The notes below the pieces were generated by a model. It was given only the letters and a program-made list of their open reading frames with translations, made no database searches and was not told the DNA's origin. Of a stretch of DNA of 5,528 nucleotides, positions 1 to 5,528 are shown piece by piece. The DNA is from Kiritimatiellia bacterium (lineage in GTDB: Bacteria > Verrucomicrobiota > Kiritimatiellia > RFP12 > UBA1067). Made by a program: the position numbers and the translations under genes. Numbering within the stretch: position 1 is the first letter of the stretch; every line of letters begins with the position of its first letter. The DNA lies in assembly GCA_017508315.1 (NCBI GenBank), contig JAFVZE010000401.1, positions 1-5,528 of the forward strand. The letters are read 5' to 3'.

Positions 1-18
1 ATCAAACTCGCAAAATAA
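1..18 (+). CDS. Possible C-terminal tail of an upstream gene (partial)
   Basis: Reading from base 1, six codons give I-K-L-A-K followed by a TAA stop at 16-18. The next gene starts 6 bases later in the same frame. This spacing would suit an upstream member of the same operon, and the 24 bases before the next ATG contain no promoter or clear Shine-Dalgarno sequence. Six codons cannot prove a gene. What is certain is that the in-frame TAA prevents the following gene from starting further upstream. The product is unknown. Confidence 0.3.
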   Translation: MKLAK

Positions 19-24
19 CCGCTT

Positions 25-2313
25 ATGATGATCGCATCTTTGTTTGCCGCAGCCGCGCTTACGCTTACCTCGACGAACACCGAGATCGTAGTCGGAGCCA
101 AAGCTCCGCCGGCGGTGCGTTTCGCGGCGCTTGAGCTTAGCACGTTTCTTTCCGAAGTCTTCGGCGCGGAGGTTCCGCAGTGTGAATCGGCGACACCGGG
201 GCGCGTCTCTATTCATCTCGGAGAGTGCGAAGCGCTCGAGAAAATCGGTTATTCCACCGCCGGACTCGGTCGTGATTCGTTTGTAATCGCGGTGACGAAC
301 GGCAATGTTTTCATCGCCGGAAGAGATGATCCCAAAGTCGATCCCGCCGCGCGTGTCCGCCGCGCGTGGTGGGGCGCGCACAAATTCGATCATTCCACGC
401 TTTACGGCGTGTATACGTTCTTGGAGCGTGCCGCCGGAGTGCGCTTTTACTTTGCGGACGAGCTCGGCACCTGCGTGCCGAAACGCAAGCGGCTCAGGCT
501 TCCGTACGGCGCAAAGATCTTTTCGCCGGATATGGCGATCCGCACCTGGAGTTATTTCTCGGACGGCAAATGGCCGGTTCCCCTTAAAGATCCCAAATAC
601 GCCTGTCCGGCCGAAAAAGCGCTCAACATCTACCGGCTCAAGGCCTCCTCCAGCGAATATACCTGCTGCCACGGGCTCAACGGCTTTCGCCTCATAGACC
701 GTTTCAAGGATTCCCACCCGGAATATTTCGCGCTTCTTAAAGACGGCTCGCGCGCCGATCATGTGATCAACGGGGAATGGGATGTCGGGCATCTGTGCTA
801 CAGTTCCGCCGTCAAGGATGTGATCGTCGAAGACTGTCTGGCGTTTCTGCGCGGCGAAAGCGCGGAATCACGCGGCATCAAGAGCATCTATTATCCGGGA
901 AAGTACGGCTGGAACCACGGGGCGACGAAGTCGAATCTCGATCTTATGCCGCAGGACGGCTGGCATGACTGCCAGTGTGCGAAGTGCGCGGCGGCGAGGC
1001 GGCCCGAAGGCGAAAAGTTCCGTTCCACGGAGCTTGTCTGGGGATTTGCCGCCGATGTGGCGAAGCGACTTAAAGAGAAGGGGTTTGAGCCGGTCATAAC
1101 CATGATGTCGTATTCGGCGTACGCCGACATTCCGCGCATAGAGCTGCCGACGAACATTCTGCCGATGGTGGCGCTGACCGGACCGTGGGCGCATTCGATC
1201 GAAGGACGGACGGATGCCGACGTCAAATATCTCAGGCGCTGGCGCGACAAGCTGAAAGGCGGCAGACCGTGGATCTGGACATATCCCAACAAGGATAAGT
1301 GCAACGGTCTTAATCTTCCCGGCATCCCGTCGTTTGCGCCGCGCGCGTGGGGCGCTTACTACAAGGCGGTCGCGCCGGAGGTGATGGGCATCTTCACGGA
1401 ATCGGAGTGCGATAAGTTTCTCAACAATGCGCTCGGTTATTACGTCGTCCAGAAGATCTGCTGGAACCGTAAAACCGATGTCGAGGCGGTGATCGACGAG
1501 TTCTATGAAAAGATGTTCGGAGAAGCCGCCGCGCCCATGCAGCGCGCGATGGAGCTCTTGGAGGACAAGTTTGTGCGCGAAATCGCCGGCGATCAGGCCT
1601 GGACGCCGATCGGGCCGCAGGCCAACCGCCCGTCCGAATACCGGCTTTGGACGGAAATCTATTCGGCGGAGACGACGAAGAAACTAGAAGACGATTTTGC
1701 AGAAGCGTCTCGCGCCGTTCCGGCGGGTTCGCTTGAAGCGCGCCGCGTAGAACTTTTCCGCAAGACGTTTTTCGATGAAGTCAAATCGCGCGGGGAGAGT
1801 TACCGCAGGTCGATCGATGTTCCGTCGGCGCGTTTGCGCTTCACTGCGGCAAAAGATAATCTCGCCGCCGAGAAGTGGGGCATGAGTCGCTCAGTCGCCT
1901 TCGAGGATTCAAACGAACGCGTGGTCGGCGATTTTTCGCTGCGCGTTGACACGACGGAAAAGGACACGTCGCGTTGGGCGCTTTTCAACAAACTGCGCAA
2001 AGACGTCAAACTGCGTCCGGGGGCTAAGTACCGTCTTTCATGGTTCGTCCGCACGGATCTCTCGCCGCGTCAGCGTGGCGGCGGGTTTGCGATGAGCATT
2101 TCGTTTACCGGCGGCTCCGGATACAAGAAAAGCTGGATATTCCCCAACACTTTCAACTATCTGTCGGGCAAGGTGGACTGGATCGCGCAAAGCGGCGAAT
2201 TCACGCTTCCCGCCGATGCGCCGGCCGATCTGTCGGGCTGCATCATGCCGTTTGTCCGTTACGCGGTGGGCTCGGCGTGGCTCGACGGAGTTTTGCTTGA
2301 GGAGATAAAATGA
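25..2313 (+). CDS. DUF4838 protein with GH67-type N-terminal region and C-terminal carbohydrate-binding-like domain
   Basis: A 762-residue protein, probably exported and active on polysaccharide. Residues 1 to about 19 form a short hydrophobic signal-like segment (MMIASLFAAAALTL...) with no Lys or Arg before it. Residues about 20-155 resemble the alpha-helix/beta-sheet domain that precedes the barrel in alpha-glucuronidases (GH67). They include an FDHSTLYGVYTFLE stretch from F121, then GVRFYF and ELG..VPK. Residues about 190-460 match the DUF4838 core as I know it: HPEYFALL, then LCYS, then the DGWHDCQCAKC cluster (D311-C321), and an FTESE segment (E459, E461) that could supply acidic active-site residues. 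A helical stretch follows to about 600. Residues about 600-762 look like a CBM4/9/22-type jelly roll (LRPGAKYRLSWFVRTD). The start is 25 or 28 (tandem ATG); TAA at 16-18 blocks anything earlier. No Shine-Dalgarno is visible. The gene overlaps the next by four bases. The catalytic activity of DUF4838 proteins is not established to my knowledge, so a hydrolase role is inference from fold and context. Confidence 0.93.
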   Translation: MMIASLFAAAALTLTSTNTEIVVGAKAPPAVRFAALELSTFLSEVFGAEVPQCESATPGRVSIHLGECEALEKIGYSTAGLGRDSFVIAVTNGNVFIAGRDDPKVDPAARVRRAWWGAHKFDHSTLYGVYTFLERAAGVRFYFADELGTCVPKRKRLRLPYGAKIFSPDMAIRTWSYFSDGKWPVPLKDPKYACPAEKALNIYRLKASSSEYTCCHGLNGFRLIDRFKDSHPEYFALLKDGSRADHVINGEWDVGHLCYSSAVKDVIVEDCLAFLRGESAESRGIKSIYYPGKYGWNHGATKSNLDLMPQDGWHDCQCAKCAAARRPEGEKFRSTELVWGFAADVAKRLKEKGFEPVITMMSYSAYADIPRIELPTNILPMVALTGPWAHSIEGRTDADVKYLRRWRDKLKGGRPWIWTYPNKDKCNGLNLPGIPSFAPRAWGAYYKAVAPEVMGIFTESECDKFLNNALGYYVVQKICWNRKTDVEAVIDEFYEKMFGEAAAPMQRAMELLEDKFVREIAGDQAWTPIGPQANRPSEYRLWTEIYSAETTKKLEDDFAEASRAVPAGSLEARRVELFRKTFFDEVKSRGESYRRSIDVPSARLRFTAAKDNLAAEKWGMSRSVAFEDSNERVVGDFSLRVDTTEKDTSRWALFNKLRKDVKLRPGAKYRLSWFVRTDLSPRQRGGGFAMSISFTGGSGYKKSWIFPNTFNYLSGKVDWIAQSGEFTLPADAPADLSGCIMPFVRYAVGSAWLDGVLLEEIK
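2299..2304 (+). promoter_or_regulatory. Ribosome binding site for the GH39-GH31 gene, inside the end of the upstream gene
   Basis: GAGGAG lies within the last codons of the DUF4838 gene. It is 5 bases before the ATG at 2310 and 8 bases before the second ATG at 2313. Both spacings are usable and the second is closer to the common optimum, so translation may begin at 2313, giving a protein one Met shorter. The TGA stop of the upstream gene (2311-2313) overlaps the start as ATGA, a layout typical of coupled translation. Confidence 0.8.
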
Positions 2314-5300
2314 TGAATGTTGCGCTTTTGCTCGCTACGTTTGCGGCAGGGACGGTTTCGGTCGATTTTTCAAAGTCGTGCGGCGAGGTGAAGCCGCTGC
2401 ACGGCGTCAACTGTTCGCCGGTTAGACATGAGACGGTGGATAAAGTCTACAACCAGTCGCAGACGGAGCTCGCGGAGGCCGGCATTCCGTACTGCCGGCT
2501 GCACGATGTCGCCGGACGCTACGGTCTTCACCATTACGTCGACATCCCGAACGTGTTTCCGGATTTCGATGCGGACGAGAACGATCCTAAGAACTACGAC
2601 TTCGCGTTCACCGATGCGTATCTCAAGACCATGGTCAAGGTCGGCGTGAAGCCGTACTACCGGCTGGGCGTGACGATAGAGGGAACGTGCGAAGTGAAGC
2701 CCTACAACATAATTCCGCCGAAGGATCCGGCGAAATGGGCGCGCATCTGCGAGCACGTCATCGCCCACTACAACGAGGGCTGGGCCGACGGTTTCCGGTG
2801 GAATATCGAATACTGGGAAATCTGGAACGAACCCGAGCCAAACTGGAGCATGTGGTATAAGGGCACGAAGGAGCAGTTCTTCGAACTTTACGAAACGGCG
2901 GCCAAGCATCTTAAAAAACGCTTTCCGGGCATCAAGATCGGAGGCTACGGTTCTATCGGATTCTACGCAGTGGACCAGAGTGACCATTATTTCGCCAAGG
3001 GGTCCAACAACACGGCCAAATATGCCGAAGATTTTCTCGATCGGATGAAAGCGTGCGGAGCGCTGGTTGATTTCTTCTCCTGGCATCTTTATCTGCAGCC
3101 GCCGTTCTCCATCGACCGTATCGTCGTTCATGCCGCGCATTGCCGCAAGATTCTCGACGAGCGCGGCTTCACCGCCACCGAGTCGCATTTCAACGAATGG
3201 AACGTGGTGGGCGACGTCAACATGGACAAGAAGAGCGCGAAGGACTGGGATGCGATCAAGGAACCGCCTGTGACGTCACAGGTCGCCGCGGCGTTCGCCG
3301 TGATGCAGAAAACGTCCATCGACAAGGCGATGTACTACACGGCGCTTCCGTCGGGACGTTACTGCGGAATGTTCTATTGGCCGTCGGGCAGGACCTCGCC
3401 GGTGTACGAGTCGTTCAAGGCGTTCGATGTGCTCTACCGCCGCGGCAAGGCCGTGCAGGTCGACGGGGGCGGACAGGGGCTCTACGCAATGGCGGCGAAA
3501 GGGGAAAATGCCGGCGAGGCCTTGATGCTCTGCAACATCACGCCCAAGGCAAAAGAGGTGGATCTCCGGATCAAGGGCGCGAAGGGGAAGTATTTTTCAA
3601 TTAGACGCATCAGCGACAAGCACCGCAAGCTTTCGCCCGACGGCTGGTATGATTCGACGCGCCGCATTCTGCTGCCGCCTTCATCGGTTACGCTTTTGGA
3701 GCGCGTTGATGCGCTGCCGGAGGGAGCGAAAGCGGTCGCCTGCGCCGATGTGTTCGAGGACAGGCTTCTGCCCGGTGAATTTTGGTGGGGCGGACATACA
3801 TTCAAAGGGCAGTTCATGCCGTATTGCGCCGAGACGCCGTTTCGAGACACTCTTATCGACAATAACGAATGCAATCAGACGGCGGGACTGCTACTGTCCT
3901 CCAAGGGACGCTGGATCTGGAATGATGAGCCGTTTTCATTTTCCTTCTCGAACGGAGTTGTGCGCGCGCGCGACAACGGCAAAGGCCGCTTTATTTCCGG
4001 AACAGCCGAAGATAAGACACTGCGCGGCGCGTTCAAAGAGGTTTCCCGCAGGTTCTTCCCCGCCGACGGCAGGATGCCGGATGAACTTCTTTTCACTGCT
4101 CCCCAGTGGAATACATGGGTGGAACTTACCTACAACCAGAACCAGCGCGACATTCTCGCCTACGCCGAATCGATCGTCAGAAACGGCTTCAGGCCGGGCG
4201 TGTTGATGGTGGATGACACCTGGCAGCACGCTTACGGCGTCTGGGATTTCAATTTCAAACGCTTCCCCGATCCGAAGGCGATGTGCGACAAGCTTCATGC
4301 GATGGGCTTCAAGCTCATGCTCTGGGTCTGTCCGTACGTCGGTCTTGATACGTGGGAAGTGCGCCAGGAGCTCAACGGTAAAAACGGGAGCGGGTGCATA
4401 CTCGATGAAAACGGAAAGACCGCCGTTTTCAACTGGTGGAACGGCAAGTCCGCCTGCGTCGATTTCACGAGCCCTCTGGGCAAAGAATGGTTCGCCGGGA
4501 AACTTAGTTTCCTGCAGAAGGAATACGGCGTGGACGGCTTCAAGTTCGACGCCGGAGACATGTCGGCGTATGCGTTCAAATTCAAGGCGTACACTCCGGA
4601 GGGCTCGACTTCGCACGGACAGTCCAAGGCTTACGGCGAAATCGGTCTTCGCTTTCCGCTCAATGAATACCGCACCGTCTGGCAGCTTGCCGGACGTCCG
4701 CTCGCGCAGCGTCTTCAGGACAAGGGAAACGGCTGGAGCGATCTTAAGCAGTGCGTGACCGACATTCTCGCGTGCGGCATCATGGGTTATTCGTTCTGCT
4801 GCCCCGACATGATCGGCGGCGGACAGTGGACGATCTTCCACGGCGATGCCGTCAAAAACGTCAATTTCAAGGTGATCGCGCGTTCGGCGCAGATGCAGGC
4901 GCTGATGCCGATGATGCAGTTTTCGCTCAATCCGTGGCGGGTGATGGTGAAACCGGAAGACAGGAAGTATCTCGACGCGATCTCCAGAGCGGCGAAGATC
5001 CGCGCCAGATTCGCCGACAGGATACTTGCGCTCGCCAAAGCGTCGGCGATCACCGGCGAGCCGATCGCCGCGCACATGGAATACGCATTTCCCGGCGGAG
5101 GGTTCGAGCGGATCAACGATCAGTGGGTTCTTGGCGGAGATCTGATAGTGGCGCCGGTTCTGTCGGAGGATGATTCGCGCACGGTGACGCTGCCGGGCGG
5201 GAAATGGCGCGACGATCTCGGAGTTGAACACACGGGACCAGCGAAAATAGAGCTTAAAAAGGTCGCGCTCGATCGTCTGCCGTACTACGAAAAAATGTGA
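2310..5300 (+). CDS. Two-domain secreted glycosidase: GH39-like module fused to MYORG-like GH31 module
   Basis: A 996-residue protein combining two complete retaining-type glycosidase modules. A short uncharged hydrophobic leader (MMNVALLLATFAAG) suggests export. Residues about 18-350 form a clan-A barrel of GH39 type: HGVN (31-34), CRLHD (R63, H65), YWEIWNEPEP with acid/base E174, FFSWHLY (255-261) and HFNEWN with nucleophile E296. Residues about 380-466 look like the family's C-terminal beta domain, ending at VTLLERV. After a linker of about 20 residues, the GH31 module runs from about 485. It has an N-terminal beta-sandwich (GEFWWGG, 489-495), then a barrel with QWNTW (599-603), VDDTW (634-638), WWNG (709-712), FKFDAGD with nucleophile D747, RLQD with acid/base D804, and PDMIGG (832-837). 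The C-terminal beta domain has the usual LIVAPVL and LPGGKW motifs and ends at LPYYEKM. GH39 includes beta-xylosidases and alpha-L-iduronidases; GH31 includes alpha-glucosidases, alpha-xylosidases and alpha-galactosidases. The GH31 motifs recall MYORG, which favours alpha-galactosidase, but substrate is inference. No frameshift or missing catalytic residue is seen. The start could also be 2313. Confidence 0.95.
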   Translation: MMNVALLLATFAAGTVSVDFSKSCGEVKPLHGVNCSPVRHETVDKVYNQSQTELAEAGIPYCRLHDVAGRYGLHHYVDIPNVFPDFDADENDPKNYDFAFTDAYLKTMVKVGVKPYYRLGVTIEGTCEVKPYNIIPPKDPAKWARICEHVIAHYNEGWADGFRWNIEYWEIWNEPEPNWSMWYKGTKEQFFELYETAAKHLKKRFPGIKIGGYGSIGFYAVDQSDHYFAKGSNNTAKYAEDFLDRMKACGALVDFFSWHLYLQPPFSIDRIVVHAAHCRKILDERGFTATESHFNEWNVVGDVNMDKKSAKDWDAIKEPPVTSQVAAAFAVMQKTSIDKAMYYTALPSGRYCGMFYWPSGRTSPVYESFKAFDVLYRRGKAVQVDGGGQGLYAMAAKGENAGEALMLCNITPKAKEVDLRIKGAKGKYFSIRRISDKHRKLSPDGWYDSTRRILLPPSSVTLLERVDALPEGAKAVACADVFEDRLLPGEFWWGGHTFKGQFMPYCAETPFRDTLIDNNECNQTAGLLLSSKGRWIWNDEPFSFSFSNGVVRARDNGKGRFISGTAEDKTLRGAFKEVSRRFFPADGRMPDELLFTAPQWNTWVELTYNQNQRDILAYAESIVRNGFRPGVLMVDDTWQHAYGVWDFNFKRFPDPKAMCDKLHAMGFKLMLWVCPYVGLDTWEVRQELNGKNGSGCILDENGKTAVFNWWNGKSACVDFTSPLGKEWFAGKLSFLQKEYGVDGFKFDAGDMSAYAFKFKAYTPEGSTSHGQSKAYGEIGLRFPLNEYRTVWQLAGRPLAQRLQDKGNGWSDLKQCVTDILACGIMGYSFCCPDMIGGGQWTIFHGDAVKNVNFKVIARSAQMQALMPMMQFSLNPWRVMVKPEDRKYLDAISRAAKIRARFADRILALAKASAITGEPIAAHMEYAFPGGGFERINDQWVLGGDLIVAPVLSEDDSRTVTLPGGKWRDDLGVEHTGPAKIELKKVALDRLPYYEKM

Positions 5301-5378
5301 GGTTTTACGATTGTGATACATGGCTTGTTTGACAGACTCTGAAATATCCCCACTTTTGATCTAACGAGCCGCATTTCA

Positions 5379-5396
5379 GTTACTGTAGTACAGAAC
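5379..5396. promoter_or_regulatory. Palindromic operator-like site CTGTA-G-TACAG
   Basis: CTGTAGTACAG at 5383-5393 is a perfect palindrome with a one-base centre. GTT (5379-5381) and AAC (5394-5396) extend it if one A (5382) is bulged. Such symmetry suits a dimeric transcription factor. It sits about 85 bases upstream of the -35 element of the downstream promoter, which is far for a simple repressor site. It superficially recalls a LexA box (CTGT...ACAG), but the gap is 3 bases rather than 8. The regulator is unknown. Confidence 0.35.
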
Positions 5397-5397
5397 A

Positions 5398-5425
5398 CTT
5401 ATTTCACTTTATCACCTGAAATAAG
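5398..5425 (+). repeat. Stem-loop with perfect 9-base-pair stem
   Basis: CTTATTTCA (5398-5406) and TGAAATAAG (5417-5425) are exact reverse complements around a 10-base loop. The stem has only two G-C pairs and no run of T follows directly (TTTT appears only at 5437-5440). It is therefore a poor intrinsic terminator. It lies about 100 bases after the GH39-GH31 stop codon. It could be a weak transcript end, an operator, or part of the larger fold around it. No better terminator is visible after the operon. Confidence 0.4.
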
Positions 5426-5479
5426 GATTATCTCCGTTTTAGAAGTTTCAAACCGGGGATATTCCCATGACAGTCTGAT

Positions 5480-5509
5480 TTGACATCGCAAGGCCGGTTG
5501 TGATATATT
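5480..5509 (+). promoter_or_regulatory. Sigma-70-type promoter with extended -10
   Basis: A perfect -35 TTGACA (5480-5485) is followed by an 18-base spacer and TATATT (5504-5509). TG at 5501-5502, one base upstream of the hexamer, forms an extended -10. It faces rightward, and transcription would be expected to start near 5516. Nothing else in the intergenic region looks as close to consensus. It would drive a gene beginning at or beyond the right edge of the window, separate from the glycosidase operon. Confidence 0.65.
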
Positions 5510-5517
5510 TCGACGCA

Positions 5518-5528
5518 ATGAAAATTCA
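5518..5528 (+). CDS. Possible start of the next gene (partial, M-K-I...)
   Basis: ATG AAA ATT CA runs off the window edge. It starts 8 bases after the -10 element and about 2 bases from the predicted transcription start, leaving no room for a ribosome binding site in the mRNA. If this is the real start, the message would be leaderless or nearly so. M-K-I is a common opening for secreted proteins, but three codons allow no call of function, and the true start could lie further right. Confidence 0.4.

Larger units (their letters stand above)
5333..5477. repeat. Nested imperfect inverted repeat spanning most of the intergenic region
   Basis: CAGACT (5333-5338) is matched by AGTCTG (5472-5477). 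Just inside, AATATCCCC (5343-5351) is matched exactly by GGGGATATT (5455-5463). After a 3-by-2 internal loop, TTTGA (5355-5359) is matched by TCAAA (5448-5452). Together these could form a long arm enclosing about 90 bases of AT-rich DNA. It could be a decayed miniature mobile element, a long-range RNA fold or a regulatory region. It contains no convincing gene. The flanking 5301-5332 shows nothing recognisable. Confidence 0.45.

Noticed and set aside
2370..3188. Open frame of 272 codons on the minus strand opposite the GH39-like module
   Set aside because: It is the mirror of the catalytic barrel coding sequence. It has no ribosome binding site and no domain, and it shows the same composition artefact.
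3957..3977. GC-alternating run GCGCGCGCGCG flanked by GTTGT and ACAAC
   Set aside because: It lies inside the GH31 coding sequence and encodes V-V-R-A-R-D-N without disturbing the frame. The symmetry is broken in the centre and it probably follows from codon choice.
3936..5321. Long open frame of 461 codons on the minus strand, starting in the intergenic region and running antisense to the GH31 module
   Set aside because: The opposite strand carries clear GH31 motifs throughout. The antisense product has no recognisable domain and is rich in Arg, His and Val, as expected from reading a GC-biased gene backwards. Such shadow frames are common at this base composition.
5320..5364. Short plus-strand frame, ATG at 5320 to TAA at 5362-5364 (14 codons)
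   Set aside because: The nearest GAGG is about 17 bases upstream, the peptide has no recognisable feature, and the frame lies partly in the inverted-repeat arm.
5383..5393. LexA (SOS) box
   Set aside because: CTGT and ACAG are separated by only 3 bases. The proteobacterial LexA site needs 8, so only a generic palindrome is claimed.
5398..5440. Intrinsic transcription terminator
   Set aside because: The stem is AT-rich with two G-C pairs, and the T run begins 12 bases after the stem rather than directly after it.
5301..5528. CRISPR array or tRNA gene in the intergenic region
   Set aside because: There are no regularly spaced direct repeats and no cloverleaf with a conserved T-loop. The repeats present are inverted and irregular.

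Overview
The window holds two long, tightly packed plus-strand genes for carbohydrate-active, apparently secreted enzymes, followed by a 217-base AT-rich intergenic region that ends in a strong-looking promoter. The coding DNA is GC-rich with a GC-biased third position. The intergenic DNA is only about 39% GC (88 of 228 bases counted from 5301 to the end). No taxonomic marker is present. A DUF4838 protein with a GH67-type N-terminal fold, next to a multi-domain glycosidase and without SusC/SusD genes, fits a polysaccharide-degrading member of the PVC superphylum (Lentisphaerota, Kiritimatiellota or Verrucomicrobiota). That placement is inference.

Layout. Bases 1-18 could be the last codons of an upstream gene in the same operon. 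Bases 25-2313 encode a 762-residue protein with an alpha-glucuronidase-like N-terminal region, a DUF4838 core and a C-terminal jelly-roll carbohydrate-binding-like domain. Its stop overlaps the start of the second gene (2310-5300) in an ATGA junction with a clear GAGGAG ribosome binding site, so the two are probably co-transcribed and translationally coupled. The second protein, 996 residues, is a fusion. Residues about 18-466 form a clan-A, GH39-like glycosidase with both expected catalytic glutamates (E174, E296). Residues about 485-996 form a complete GH31 glycosidase (D747 nucleophile, D804 acid/base) whose motifs resemble the divergent MYORG-type alpha-galactosidase branch rather than ordinary alpha-glucosidases.

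The likely joint role is breakdown of a branched, possibly uronic-acid-containing glycan. The GH39 part would cut a beta- or uronosyl-type bond, the GH31 part would remove an alpha-linked sugar, and the DUF4838 protein would bind and/or hydrolyse the same glycan. Substrates cannot be fixed from sequence.

Downstream, 5301-5517 contains several inverted repeats: an 11-base palindrome, a 9-base-pair stem-loop, and a nested long-range inverted repeat with TTTGACA near both ends. It ends in TTGACA-18-TATATT with an extended -10 TG, pointing at an ATG only 8 bases past the -10. This suggests a new transcription unit whose first gene may be leaderless and whose body lies outside the window.
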